Below are positions 27,401 to 35,152 of a DNA stretch of 45,652 bases, piece by piece. Within the stretch, counting starts at the first letter, position 1; each line of letters opens with the position of its first letter. The position numbers and the translations under genes are program-made. Origin of the DNA: Bacteroidota bacterium (GTDB taxonomy: Bacteria > Bacteroidota > Bacteroidia > Chitinophagales > Chitinophagaceae); the NCBI GenBank assembly GCA_018268085.1, contig JAFDXE010000034.1, positions 1 to 45,652 of the forward strand, written 5' to 3'. The notes below the pieces were generated by a model. That model was not told the DNA's origin, searched no databases, and saw only the letters and a program-made list of their open reading frames with translations.

Positions 27401-27834
27401 TGGTGGAAGAAGCGGTGATGAATGAATTTAACCGTATTACAGAGAGAGGTGGCGTGTTGGGCGCCATGGAAAGAATGTACCAGCGTAATAAGATTCAGGA
27501 AGAAAGTTTATACTACGAAACATTAAAACATACCGGTGAATACCCGATCATTGGCGTAAATACTTTTTTGAGTAAAAAAGGATCGCCTACTATTTTGCCA
27601 CAGGAAGTGATACGCTCTACCACTGAGGAAAAGGAATTCCAGATTAAAACACTGGAAGCATTTAAAGACAGGCATTCGAAACAAAGTGCCGATATGTTAA
27701 AGCGTTTGCAGCAGGTAGCCGTTAATAATGGAAACCTGTTTGAAGAATTGATGGAAACGGTAAAGTTTTGTACCCTGGGGCAGATTACGAATGCATTGTA
27801 TAGTGTAGGCGGGCAGTACAGGAGGAATATGTGA
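24439..27834 (+). CDS. icmF: Fused isobutyryl-CoA mutase-type enzyme (IcmF)
   Basis: The 1131-residue protein has three parts in the IcmF order. An N-terminal B12-binding domain carries Asp19 and His21 ([10 protein letters not shown]) and HLGHNRSV. A central MeaB-like GTPase has Walker [13 protein letters not shown] (from residue 196) and the switch-type block SAGVGQSD. The mutase barrel at the C-terminal half contains [20 protein letters not shown] and [20 protein letters not shown]. The sequence [20 protein letters not shown] is the IcmF form of the mutase TIM-barrel motif. It rearranges isobutyryl-CoA to butyryl-CoA using adenosylcobalamin, with the GTPase acting as chaperone. Other acyl-CoA substrates such as isovaleryl-CoA are possible. 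Confidence 0.93.
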   Translation: MSFTPTQKVRIVTAAALFDGHDAAINIMRRILQSKGAEIIHLGHNRSVAEIVECAIEEDVQGIAITSYQGGHVEFFKYMKDLLDENGCGHIKIFGGGGGTILPDEIEALHKHGITRIYSPDDGRQMGLEGMIEDVIKQCDFPVNGNFPISGELKLKEVKDIRKIARSITNVENGNAAANNDIVIESNEGKTIPVLGITGTGGAGKSSVTDEIVRRFLNTYEDKSIAVISVDPSKKKTGGALLGDRIRMNAISSPRAYMRSLATRESDKALSKYVQEAIDICKKAGYDLVILESAGVGQSDASILDYCDISMYVMTPEYGAPSQLEKINMIDYADLICLNKFDKAGALDALHDIRKQYKRSHKIFDAKDEELPVIGTIAAQFNDAGVNELFERLMEKIAEKSGVRFHGVIKHHAHTKDTSSKSMIIPPRRGRYLSEISETIADYDNHVKEQAAIASDLYKLKGTVTILKDAANEAINKKIAELENHLDATSKKLLAEWPAVQERYKKEFYEFQVRDKVIKQPLTYKSLSGTIVSKVYLPKYNDWGDILQWQLQENVPGEYPFTAGVFPLKREGEDPTRMFAGEGGPERTNKRFHYVSVGQPAKRLSTAFDSVTLYGEDPGHRPDIYGKVGNSGVSIATVDDAKKLYSGFDLCDPKTSVSMTINGPAPILLAFFMNAAIDQQCEKYILENNLQEQVNKLIESKYDISVLPRYAGVDGKPVMPQKGSFVGALPEGNDGLGLRLLGLSGKDVLPAEVYEGIKAKALSTVRGTVQADILKEDQAQNTCIFSTEFALKLMGDVQQYFIDKNVQNFYSVSISGYHIAEAGANPISQLAFTLANGFTYVEYYLSRGMKIDDFAPNLSFFFSNGMDPEYSVIGRVARRIWAKAMKHKYKANSRSQKLKYHIQTSGRSLHAQEIDFNDIRTTLQALYAIYDNCNSLHTNAYDEAITTPTEESVRRAMAIQLIINRELGTAKNENPNQGSFLIEELTDLVEEAVMNEFNRITERGGVLGAMERMYQRNKIQEESLYYETLKHTGEYPIIGVNTFLSKKGSPTILPQEVIRSTTEEKEFQIKTLEAFKDRHSKQSADMLKRLQQVAVNNGNLFEELMETVKFCTLGQITNALYSVGGQYRRNM

Positions 27835-27839
27835 TGTTA

Positions 27840-28052
27840 TTATTGCAATTCCTCGCAATAGTATCCTGCACTTAAAATCATTTTTTCTACTTCCTCACCT
27901 GCAATATTATTGGCTACGATACGCAATATATTGTCATCATCATTCAGATCAACATTCCAGCCGATAATGTTGGGATGAATGTCCAGTGCAATTTCTACAT
28001 CACTGATGCGATTGGGATCTGTGAGGTTGGTTTTGAAGATGAGTATTTCCAT
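27840..28052 (-). CDS. Small HMA-like hypothetical protein
   Basis: Chosen from the ATG at 28052 (MEILIFKTNLTDPNRISDVE), giving 70 residues; an ATG nine codons upstream gives 79. It alternates strands and helices in a ferredoxin-like pattern (FKTNLTDPNRISDVEIALDI, then GWNVDLNDDDNILRIVANNI) as in heavy-metal-associated domains, but has no CxxC metal site (only one Cys, near the end). It meets icmF tail to tail, five bases apart. Function unknown. Confidence 0.6.
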   Translation of the reverse strand: MEILIFKTNLTDPNRISDVEIALDIHPNIIGWNVDLNDDDNILRIVANNIAGEEVEKMILSAGYYCEELQ

Positions 28053-28147
28053 GCGGAAAGGTTTAAAAAGGTTTACCAAATTAAAAGAGCCACAGGCGCA
28101 CCGTTAAGAAAATCATTGGCTAAAAATTGTGCACCCGTGGCAATACG

Positions 28148-28510
28148 TTATTCGGCCATGGCATTTGTACCGGCTGATGGATCTTTTTTCCAGCGATAGC
28201 CGCACCGTGATTTCCATTCGGCTTTAAATTTCTCTCTTTCTTCCGGCGTCATGGCAGCCATTTTTTGCTGCATCTCCATAAACCGCCCACGCCTTCTTCC
28301 GCCACATCCTCCACGGAAACCACCGAATAAAATTTTACTCAGTAACAGGATGCCTAACGCCTGCGGATAGCTGATAATTTTAACACCTGCAATCACCTGT
28401 GGTAAAATCGCATTCCACAATCCCATTACAATAAATCCAAACAATAATACTGCAGCCACAATCATAAAAAATATCATGATTTTTTTCCTGGCTGAAAAAT
28501 GACCTTTCAT
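28148..28510 (-). CDS. Small membrane protein beside the ECF sigma gene
   Basis: From ATG 28510 (MKGHFSARKK) it has 120 residues; an in-frame ATG six codons upstream is possible. One strong membrane segment (about residues 12-33) is followed by a second shorter one (about 48-65), a Gly/Arg patch (GGFRGGCGGRRRGRF) and a charged C-terminal helix (MTPEEREKFKAEWKSRCG). It lies directly downstream of the ECF sigma factor gene on the same strand. Similar small proteins accompany this sigma type in bacteroidetes, but a regulatory role is inferred. Confidence 0.65.
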   Translation of the reverse strand: MKGHFSARKKIMIFFMIVAAVLLFGFIVMGLWNAILPQVIAGVKIISYPQALGILLLSKILFGGFRGGCGGRRRGRFMEMQQKMAAMTPEEREKFKAEWKSRCGYRWKKDPSAGTNAMAE

Positions 28511-28548
28511 AATTTTAATTTTAAGCAATCCGTTAAATTGAATTGCGG

Positions 28549-29130
28549 TTAATAGTTTAATAATTCGTCTTTTAACACGGCGAGTCGTTCACGTAAATGC
28601 AATACCGCATACCGTTTACGGCTGATAAGCGTAGCCACTGCAACACCTGTTTTTGCCTCAATGTCTTTAAATGGAATTCCTTCGAGCTCATTTTGAATAA
28701 ATACATCCCGCTGTTCGGCAGGTAATTCGTCTAACGCCTCCTGCAATGCTTCCCAAAAAAGGTTCCTCAGGTAACTTGTTTCCGGGTTTGCATCAGCAGG
28801 TAACAAAAACTCTTTCCAATCCATCATATCGTCTTCGGGTTCGGCGCCGCTGAATATATCTTCTGCCAACGGTAATTTTTGTTTCCGGTAACTATCTATG
28901 ATCTTATTTTTTGTAACGCGGTATAACCAGCCTGTAACCTGTTCAATGGGTTCGGTGTTGCCGGCCAACTGGTAAAAAACATCCTGCAGAATGTCTTCCG
29001 CATCCTCATTATTGCTTACACGCTTTTTGATGAAGCCGAATAACTGGTTACGCAGCGCTTTGATCGTCCGGGTTATATTGTTATTCCGTTCAGCAGTCAT
29101 TGGTATTGTTATCGTACGAACATCGTCCAT
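28549..29130 (-). CDS. ECF-type RNA polymerase sigma factor
   Basis: 193 residues with a region 2 (about 25-85: FIKKRVSNNEDAEDILQDVF, then VTGWLYRVTKNKIIDSYRKQ) and a region 4 (about 130-185: ALDELPAEQRDVFIQNELEG, then a helix-turn-helix). There is no anti-sigma gene of the FecR or zinc-finger type beside it. It should direct RNA polymerase to a small regulon, target unknown. An alternative start at the second Met (residue 12) shortens it slightly. Confidence 0.92.
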   Translation of the reverse strand: MDDVRTITIPMTAERNNNITRTIKALRNQLFGFIKKRVSNNEDAEDILQDVFYQLAGNTEPIEQVTGWLYRVTKNKIIDSYRKQKLPLAEDIFSGAEPEDDMMDWKEFLLPADANPETSYLRNLFWEALQEALDELPAEQRDVFIQNELEGIPFKDIEAKTGVAVATLISRKRYAVLHLRERLAVLKDELLNY

Positions 29131-29501
29131 GTAGATTTAAAGACGAATGTGAAATGGGAATATTTTAAGGTGGAGGGAACTTTATTTGCAAGGTACGGGG
29201 ATTTTTAGCGGCTGGAAGTTGGCTGGTAATTTTCAGCCGGGGGCAATTGTACAGCGTTGCTGATACCGTTCAATGATCCGGGAGCATACTCACTCAAAAT
29301 GGATAACACATTTCCCCGTTCGGTAACTTATAATTGCCGCATACTAAACCAAAGATAAGCGGCGGTGCCCCATCTATATATTTGTGTCTGGTTTTTCATA
29401 GGATATTAGATTTTAACGCCGGGCCCGATTTCTATCAGGCCCTTTTTTAATTCCCGTCAGTTTATCTGGCAGCATGATTGCTCTATTAGTAAAAAAATAC
29501 A
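29131..29501. other. Divergent intergenic region with an orphan terminator
   Basis: 371 bases between the ECF sigma gene and the 29502 gene. It holds a -7-like box TATATTTG (29377-29384), without a good -33 partner, and a strong terminator-like hairpin at 29421-29448. No tRNA-like fold was found. A short transcript or leader of about 60 bases between the two signals is possible. Confidence 0.55.
29421..29448 (+). terminator. Rho-independent terminator with no gene upstream
   Basis: GGGCC-C-GAT pairs with ATC-A-GGCCC (one C/A mismatch), loop TTCT, followed by six T. The nearest plus-strand gene upstream (icmF) ends 1.6 kb away, so it may end a small RNA or act as an attenuator in the leader of the gene at 29502. 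Confidence 0.7.
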
Positions 29502-30092
29502 ATGGAAAAATATAAACTGGTGAAAGCAGAAAATGGCGATATCTGGCAACAGGTAGCTGCCGACCTTGAAAACATACACTTTCCTTTTACGTATGGCGCC
29601 AATATTCAGCACAATGAATTTTCAGTCATGTTGAATATTGAATCGGATGCAGTTGGCGGATATGAACCTGCAATCCCGGTAACCGGCTTTACTACCCCGG
29701 TCTCTATCCAGTTCACTTCCTTAAGTGCAAGAATAAATGAAAGCAGGGATTTCAGATTTGCGATACACGACCAGGGTTTTATAGATAAGCTGGGAAAATT
29801 TTTTGGAATGGAAGACGTGCTGTTGGGATATCCCGAATTTGATAAAAAGCTAATCGTGAAAACTAATGATCCTGAACGCTGTAAGAACGTTTTTGCCGGA
29901 CAGGAAATAAGAAACGTATTTCAATCGCTTAGTGGTTTCAATTTGCATATCGCATTTTATGAAGAAGGAAATTATGCGGCGCTTGAACTCAATATCGAAA
30001 GCGCTATAACCGATATTGCTGAACTTAAACAAATTTACACTGCATTTGTACAGGTGATGGAAGCATTGGATAATACCCATACGCATCATTAA
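29502..30092 (+). CDS. Hypothetical protein
   Basis: 196 residues without signal peptide or membrane segment, ending NTHTHH (histidine-rich tail). The middle has beta-rich stretches (GFTTPVSIQFTSLSARI) and the end of the chain alternates helices and strands. Its general look is that of a DUF-type cytoplasmic protein I do not recognise. It follows the orphan terminator 54 bases downstream and precedes a lone receiver gene on the same strand. Confidence 0.7.
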   Translation: MEKYKLVKAENGDIWQQVAADLENIHFPFTYGANIQHNEFSVMLNIESDAVGGYEPAIPVTGFTTPVSIQFTSLSARINESRDFRFAIHDQGFIDKLGKFFGMEDVLLGYPEFDKKLIVKTNDPERCKNVFAGQEIRNVFQSLSGFNLHIAFYEEGNYAALELNIESAITDIAELKQIYTAFVQVMEALDNTHTHH

Positions 30093-30245
30093 AATAGCGC
30101 ATCAGGCTGTATTGTAATCCTTCATAATCTATTACACAGTGGATTGTTTTTCCCCAACGATGGAAATTAATTCCACATAAAACGTCAATAATAACAGGGA
30201 AAGCGGTTGGTAAAAAAATTGCAATCATTTCTGAAAATATTCATT

Positions 30246-30665
30246 ATGACTGCTTCAAAAATTTCCTCCTCAAAGAAAAATATTTTAATCATCGAAGACG
30301 AAGGCGACATTTGTTTTTTACTCAACATCATCCTCGGCGATAAGAAAGTGAAAATTGAACATGTGAACACGCTGTCGCAGGCTAAAGTATTTATGAATGA
30401 AAAAGCGCCCTCTTTGGTTTTTTTAGACAACAGCCTGCCTGATGGCAGGGGAACAGATTTTATAGAATACATTAAGATGAACTTTCCTCAAACAAAGATC
30501 ATTGTAATAACCGGTTATGATTCCTCTACTGAACGGGAAAGAGCAAAAAAGAATGGCGCTGACCTGTATATGGTAAAACCGTTTACCAAAGAGCAGATTT
30601 ATATTGCCGTGCAGGAACTCCTCGAAATAGATTTACACGAACACACGGAAACAGTTACGAAGTAG
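30246..30665 (+). CDS. Single-domain response regulator (CheY-like)
   Basis: Chosen from ATG 30246 (MTASKISSSKKN), giving 139 residues. The receiver fold is complete: acidic pocket at Glu17/Asp18, phospho-acceptor Asp61 in FLDNSLPDGRG, Thr89 (VITGYDSS), Lys111 (MVKPFTKEQ). There is no output domain and no histidine kinase gene beside it, so it is an orphan receiver that acts by protein contact. The upstream in-frame ATG at 30207 gives an unlikely extra 13 residues. Confidence 0.88.
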   Translation: MTASKISSSKKNILIIEDEGDICFLLNIILGDKKVKIEHVNTLSQAKVFMNEKAPSLVFLDNSLPDGRGTDFIEYIKMNFPQTKIIVITGYDSSTERERAKKNGADLYMVKPFTKEQIYIAVQELLEIDLHEHTETVTK

Positions 30666-30891
30666 ATTTTTCTAAAACCTTTTCCCTGAAGAACCTGGAA
30701 GTCTTTAAAGTTTCTTTAACCGAATCTTTAATGATCCGTTCATCCATTTTAAAGTGATGTTGTTCTTGTTTCTGTTGTGCAGGCTGTGCCGGGTTTCGTT
30801 TCCCGGGATGAATCAGTGGCAATCTTATCCCGAGAAATCCGAATGTGAGTATTATAATCGAAACAATCGTTAACGATACAAGTATAAACAT
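30655..30891 (-). CDS. Possible small membrane protein
   Basis: 78 residues with an N-terminal membrane segment (FILVSLTIVSIIILTFGFLG) and a charged, Gln-rich cytoplasmic part ending in a Lys-rich helix. It overlaps the end of the receiver gene by 11 bases in the opposite direction. Composition is unlike a shadow frame, but no family is recognised, so it is only moderately supported. Confidence 0.45.
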   Translation of the reverse strand: MFILVSLTIVSIIILTFGFLGIRLPLIHPGKRNPAQPAQQKQEQHHFKMDERIIKDSVKETLKTSRFFREKVLEKSTS

Positions 30892-30999
30892 AACCTATCG
30901 TTTTTAATAGCGCTTCAACAATTGCGCCATTCACCGGTTTTTATATGGAATGCTATTTGAACAAATTTGTAATGAGTTTTCATTTAAAATAAATTCAAC

Positions 31000-31560
31000 A
31001 TGAAATTAAATAACAAAAAGGTGGCGATACTCACAGATTCGGGCTTTGAAGAAATAGAATTAACCTCACCTAAAAATGCATTGGAATAAGCAGGTGCCGT
31101 TGTAGACATTGTATCCATGCAGGAAAAAGTAAAAGGATGGGATCAGGATCATTGGTCGATAGAATTGCCGGTAACGGTTAATATAGATAAAGCTGATCCC
31201 GAACAATATGATGCGTTGGTTATCCCCGGTGGTGTAATCAATCCCGACCGTATGCGCCGCCACGAATCTTACATAAAATTTGCGCAGCATTTCCTGGAAG
31301 CGGGTAAGCCGGTTGCTGCTATATGTCACGGCCCGCAATTGCTGATAGAAACAAATATGCTTCGTAACCGGAATATGACTTCATTTCACGCTATTAAAAC
31401 CGACCTGGTTAATGCCGGTGTGATCTGGGAAGATAAGGAAGTAGTAGTGGATAATGGCCTGGTAACGAGCAGAAGTCCAAAGGATCTTGAAGCCTTCAAT
31501 AAAAAAATGATAGAGGAAATTGCGGAAGGCGTACACCTTTCGAGAGCAGCATTCTCCTGA
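31000..31560 (+). pseudogene. PfpI/DJ-1-like protein interrupted by an in-frame stop
   Basis: ATG 31000 begins MKLNNKKVAILTDSGFEEIE and the frame stays open to 31560 except for TAA at codon 30 (31087-31089). The sequence on both sides (PKNALE-stop-AGAVVDIVS) fits a family where LEEAGA is expected, so GAA to TAA is the simplest change. The catalytic cysteine lies in AAICHGPQLLIE downstream. Members are stress-related hydrolase-fold or glyoxalase-like proteins. The gene is likely inactive or makes a shortened protein from ATG 31117, unless the base is a sequencing error. Confidence 0.85.
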
Positions 31561-31652
31561 TTTTTCTGGTAGATGCAACCAATTCAGGCTGGCGTTTGTC
31601 TAATGAGTATTAGATTGTGAACATACACGCCCTCTTGAAAATCATCATTAGT

Positions 31653-31680
31653 GGCCCGGTGAATCGCCGGGCCTTTCTTT
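31653..31680 (+). terminator. Rho-independent terminator
   Basis: GGCCCGG (31653-31659) pairs perfectly with CCGGGCC (31667-31673), with a seven-base loop, and is followed by TTTCTTT. It lies 92 bases past the PfpI-like gene and touches the 3' end of the convergent acidic-protein gene, so it may serve both. Confidence 0.75.
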
Positions 31681-31972
31681 ATGCTGTATCTGCCTGGCTA
31701 TAGCCGTTGTTTTCTTCATCTTCTTCACCGATTTCTTCATTGGCATCATCCTGTTCTGCACCGGGAATATCAAGATCGTTTTCAATGAAAGTATCTCCTG
31801 AACTCATTTCATTTAGTAATTCCCCATCTTCATCTGTATGGTTGAGTTGAGCCCGTTTTAAGTTCAGGTCGTCGCCGTTGATGTCGAGATCCAGGCTTTC
31901 ATCTAATAATTTTTTTTCTTCCTTGCTGATAGCTGATTCAGGTGAATCGCCTGTTTTTTTTTCTGTATTCAT
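31679..31972 (-). CDS. Acidic disordered hypothetical protein
   Basis: 97 residues, very rich in Asp and Glu (GEEDEENNGYSQADTA at the end), with no hydrophobic core, so probably unfolded. The pattern with LDIPGAEQDDANEE and a GEEDEENN end is one I have seen in other bacteroidete hypothetical proteins. Function unknown. It is transcribed divergently from the amidase gene. Confidence 0.6.
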   Translation of the reverse strand: MNTEKKTGDSPESAISKEEKKLLDESLDLDINGDDLNLKRAQLNHTDEDGELLNEMSSGDTFIENDLDIPGAEQDDANEEIGEEDEENNGYSQADTA

Positions 31973-32017
31973 TACTGTAATTTGTGTGTGAGCAATTATA
32001 TAAAATAGACAAAGCGT

Positions 32018-32878
32018 ATGCCGTTACTGGAAAATAATTTGTTTAAAACTTCAAAGAAAATCAATAACTGTATTGCGATAATTGTATGCATTTGCTTTAG
32101 TATATACTCCTGTTCACCCAAACCTTATGCGTCTTCCAATAAAGTGTACAGGGAAAAGCTAAAGGAGCTAACAAAAACAATCAACGCTTTACCACAAGAT
32201 AACACTTTGGATTCTCTTAAGGAAAACAACAACTGGATTGGTACAACTAATTTCGGCATCAGGAAACCCAACCTGGTGATCATTCATCATACTGCACAGG
32301 AAAGTTGCGAGCAAACGCTACGCACTTTTACAAAAGACAGCACACAGGTAAGCGCTCATTATCTCATTTGTAAAGACGGCACACTGCATCATCTGCTCAA
32401 TGATTATTTACGGGCATGGCATGCAGGTATCGGCAAATGGGGAAACAATACAGACGTAAATTCAACTTCAATTGGTATTGAACTCGATAATAATGGAAAA
32501 GACAGTTTCACCGAAGCACAGCTTCATGTATTGGAAGATTTGCTGGCTGTTTTAAAAAAGAAATACAATATCCCCACTGCAAATTTTATTGGCCACCTGG
32601 ATATTGCGCCGGGAAGAAAAGTAGATCCCGGTATTTTATTTCCCTGGAAAAGATTTGCAGATAGTGGTTATGGTTTATGGTATGGCGACACAACCAATAC
32701 TGTTTTGCCTGTTGATTTTAATGTATTGATGGCATTGCGGATTGTTGGTTATGATGTTAGTAAACCACAAGCTGCTATACAGGCATTCCGCCAGCATTTT
32801 TTACAGCACAGTAATACAGGAGAATTATCGGAGGAAGAGAAGAAGGTTTTGTATGTGTTGATGATGAGGTTTATGTGA
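32018..32878 (+). CDS. N-acetylmuramoyl-L-alanine amidase, lipoprotein
   Basis: 286 residues. A lipoprotein signal ends SIYSC (Cys32). The amidase_2 zinc ligands are His90/His91 region (IIHHTA), His193 (IGHLDIAPG) with the partner Asp204 (GRKVDPG); His135 (WHAG) marks the active-site loop. It cleaves the bond between muramic acid and L-alanine in peptidoglycan. The C-terminal tail (about 225-286) is a helical extension of unknown role, typical for anchored members in this phylum. Confidence 0.9.
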   Translation: MPLLENNLFKTSKKINNCIAIIVCICFSIYSCSPKPYASSNKVYREKLKELTKTINALPQDNTLDSLKENNNWIGTTNFGIRKPNLVIIHHTAQESCEQTLRTFTKDSTQVSAHYLICKDGTLHHLLNDYLRAWHAGIGKWGNNTDVNSTSIGIELDNNGKDSFTEAQLHVLEDLLAVLKKKYNIPTANFIGHLDIAPGRKVDPGILFPWKRFADSGYGLWYGDTTNTVLPVDFNVLMALRIVGYDVSKPQAAIQAFRQHFLQHSNTGELSEEEKKVLYVLMMRFM

Positions 32879-32901
32879 TTAACATTTTACACTTTGGTAA
32901 A

Positions 32902-32920
32902 TGCCACTGATTCACTGATT
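32902..32920 (+). repeat. Left inverted repeat of the GxxExxY element
   Basis: TGCCACTGATTCACTGATT, 24 bases past the amidase stop. It contains the doubled word CACTGATT/CACTGATT-like pattern that also forms the right copy. Confidence 0.7.
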
Positions 32921-32984
32921 AAAAGAGTAGTAAAGACAGGAAATGATAAATTTTTCCTTTAAAAGAAAAGCAGACTTTACAGGG

Positions 32985-33021
32985 AATAATGAATAGTTAG
33001 TTTAACTAAATATTCATTATT
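32985..33021. promoter_or_regulatory. Palindrome overlapping the GxxExxY promoter
   Basis: Positions 32985-33021 read the same on both strands around 33003, with a single mismatch pair (32996/33010): AATAATGAATAGTTAG pairs with the downstream arm. The right arm reaches the -33 box (ATTG, 33019-33022). It could be an operator for autoregulation or a hairpin. Confidence 0.6.
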
Positions 33022-33050
33022 GAATAATTTATTTCCATAAAATAATTTTG
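33019..33050 (+). promoter_or_regulatory. Promoter of the GxxExxY gene
   Basis: ATTG (33019-33022, one off TTTG) and TAATTTTG (33043-33050) are 20 bases apart, matching the bacteroidete -33/-7 pattern. The expected transcript start near 33057 leaves an eight-base leader before ATG 33065. Confidence 0.6.
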
Positions 33051-33064
33051 AGAAATGCTATTTT

Positions 33065-33451
33065 ATGGACTATATAAAAAGTGACTACAAATATTCTACC
33101 GAAACCGGGACTATTATTGGAATAGCAATGGAAGTTCATAGAATTTTAGGAAGAGGATTTGCTGAAATTGTTTACAAGGATGCATTAAGTTATGAATTGA
33201 CTGCAAAAAATATGCTGTTTGAACGGGAAAAAGAATTTGTAGTTAACTATAAAAGCATCATACTTCCTCATAAATTTTACGCTGACTTTGTTGTGTATGA
33301 TAAGATAATTCTGAAAATAAAATCGAAGAAGGGTATTGTTGAAGAACATGTCGCACAGGTGATAAATTATCTTGCAATTTCTGGTTGTAAAGTAGGATTA
33401 ATTTTAAATTTCGGGGAGCATTCACTGGTGTGCAAAAGATTGGTCTTGTAA
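33065..33451 (+). CDS. GxxExxY protein (PD-(D/E)XK nuclease fold), ExK glutamate lost
   Basis: 128 residues. The name-giving motif is G31-FA-E34-IV-Y37. The predicted PD-(D/E)XK core has Asp74 (FYADFVVYDK) and Lys86, but at residue 84 the sequence is ILKIKS where the family usually has E (xExK). Codon AAA at 33314-33316 differs from GAA by one transition. The C-terminal block QVINYLAISGCKVGLILNFG and KRLVL is intact. The role of these proteins is unknown; the fold suggests a nuclease. Here it may be inactive or use different chemistry. It has its own promoter and lies between inverted repeats. Confidence 0.88.
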   Translation: MDYIKSDYKYSTETGTIIGIAMEVHRILGRGFAEIVYKDALSYELTAKNMLFEREKEFVVNYKSIILPHKFYADFVVYDKIILKIKSKKGIVEEHVAQVINYLAISGCKVGLILNFGEHSLVCKRLVL

Positions 33452-33540
33452 CAGTTGATGATCAGAATGAATGGAATTTTTTTTCGGATTGGATAAATCT
33501 TCGGGGAAAGTGATTATTTAATTAATTAATAACTGTAAAA

Positions 33541-33559
33541 AATCAGCGAATCAGTGGCA
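33541..33559 (-). repeat. Right inverted repeat of the GxxExxY element
   Basis: AATCAGCGAATCAGTGGCA, ending five bases before the flippase stop codon. Its AATCAGCGA word also occurs exactly in the hairpin-repeat array near 4179. Confidence 0.7.
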
Positions 33560-33564
33560 ATGTA

Positions 33565-35070
33565 TCATTTAATAAAATACTTACCCACAACCGGCAACTT
33601 TACAAGTTCTTTTCTTTCTATCAACGCAATGAACCAGCAAAATGCAAACAATAATACCGCTCCTGAAATAACATCCAGGAACACATTCTTATTAATCGCC
33701 ACAATGCCCTTATGAATAAAAAATAGTAACACTACAATTACCATGTACGCCACTAATTTTTTTGTTGCATAAGGAATACGGTAAGCTTTCTGGCCCCATT
33801 TGTAAGAAACAACCATCATTGTACCATAACAAAAAAAGGTTGTCCATGCGCAGGCAGTAAAACCGAAGTGCGGTATAAAGATGTAGTTTAAAATGATGGT
33901 GATGGCTGCGCCGGCAATCGTAATATAAGCACCGGATAAAGTTTTATTGGAGAGTTTATACCACACCGACAAATTATAGTAAATGCCCAGGAACATATTT
34001 GCCAATAACAGAATGGGCACAACCGATAATCCCGACCAGTATTTTGGTCCGATAAAATGTTTCCATACAGGCATAAACATAGTTACAACCAAAAACATGA
34101 TGGAAATGATGATGATAAAAAACTTCATAACCCTTGCGTACACCCGTTGCGGATTTTCCGATTCTGCCTGTTTAAAGAAAAATGGTTCTGCTCCCATTTT
34201 AAATGCCTGGATGAACAGTGTTATGAGGATAGATAATTTATAACAGGCATTATAAATTCCCACCTGTTGTTCCCTGTACTCAACCTTACCGGGCAGCCAC
34301 CAGCGTAACATTAGCCTGTCGAATGTTTCATTTACCATGCCACCCATTCCAACGATAATCAGCGGCAGCGCATAAATCATCATTTCTTTCCAGAGCTTTG
34401 TATCAAAACGGAAACGGATCTCCAGTATCTCTCTTCCCAACAATAACAATGTAACGGCCGATTGAATCACATTCGCCAATACAACATATACGATCGGGTT
34501 TGTTTTGTTGTCGTAAAAAATGCTTACCCAGTTATTGGAATGATCCTTCATTGCATTGGGGCAATAGCTGATAAAAAACCAGGTGAAGAAAATATTGATG
34601 AGAATTCCTGCTACTCTAACGAATGCAAATTTTTTGGGCCGGCCCTGTTCCCTCAACCTGGCAAAAGGAATTGTACTCAATGCATCAAGTGCAATAACTA
34701 TAATGCTGTATTCAATCATTTTTGGAAATCCATTTAAACCAGTAATGCCTGCAAGAATGGATTGATTGTACCAAAGGATTAACGTAAAAACAATCGTAGA
34801 AAAAAATAAGGAGAGTGAAGCCGTACTGTAAATACTGTTTTTATATTCCTGTTTTGATGCGAACCTGAAATAAGCCGTTTCAAAACCGTAAGTAAAAATG
34901 ATATTGAAGATGGGAATTGCAGAATAAATGATTCCCATCTTTCCGTAATCACTTGCATTGGCAAGCGTATAGGTAAGATAAGGAGTAAGCAGGTAGTTTA
35001 TGAATTTGGCAGCGATTGTACTTCCGCCATACCAAAGCGTTTGCCCGGCTAATTTTTTAATGCCACTCAA
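33565..35070 (-). CDS. Oligosaccharide flippase family protein
   Basis: 501 residues with about 12-14 hydrophobic segments spread over the whole chain. The opening MSGIKKLAGQTLWYGGSTIA followed by NYLLTPYLTYTLA is the polysaccharide flippase (Wzx/PST) pattern, and the pair SDYGKMGIIYSAIP fits the family. It moves lipid-linked sugars across the inner membrane. No glycosyltransferase genes are near, so the polysaccharide is unknown. A -7-like box TATTTTTG (minus strand, 35094-35101) lies upstream. Confidence 0.9.
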   Translation of the reverse strand: MSGIKKLAGQTLWYGGSTIAAKFINYLLTPYLTYTLANASDYGKMGIIYSAIPIFNIIFTYGFETAYFRFASKQEYKNSIYSTASLSLFFSTIVFTLILWYNQSILAGITGLNGFPKMIEYSIIVIALDALSTIPFARLREQGRPKKFAFVRVAGILINIFFTWFFISYCPNAMKDHSNNWVSIFYDNKTNPIVYVVLANVIQSAVTLLLLGREILEIRFRFDTKLWKEMMIYALPLIIVGMGGMVNETFDRLMLRWWLPGKVEYREQQVGIYNACYKLSILITLFIQAFKMGAEPFFFKQAESENPQRVYARVMKFFIIIISIMFLVVTMFMPVWKHFIGPKYWSGLSVVPILLLANMFLGIYYNLSVWYKLSNKTLSGAYITIAGAAITIILNYIFIPHFGFTACAWTTFFCYGTMMVVSYKWGQKAYRIPYATKKLVAYMVIVVLLFFIHKGIVAINKNVFLDVISGAVLLFAFCWFIALIERKELVKLPVVGKYFIK

Positions 35071-35152
35071 TGTTTAATTTTTTCTTTAGGTTTCAAAAAT
35101 AGTTTTTTGCCCTTGTTTCATTCAGCTATAATAATACACGGGTGTGAATTCA

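Larger units (their letters stand above)
32902..33559. mobile_element. Putative GxxExxY element bounded by inverted repeats
   Basis: TGCCACTGATTCACTGATT (32902-32920) is the reverse complement, with one mismatch in 19, of AATCAGCGAATCAGTGGCA (33541-33559). The 658-base segment they bracket contains one gene, its promoter and a palindrome, and fills exactly the gap between the amidase and flippase genes. No target-site duplication is apparent. The arrangement suggests a small element, but mobility is not proven. Confidence 0.5.
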
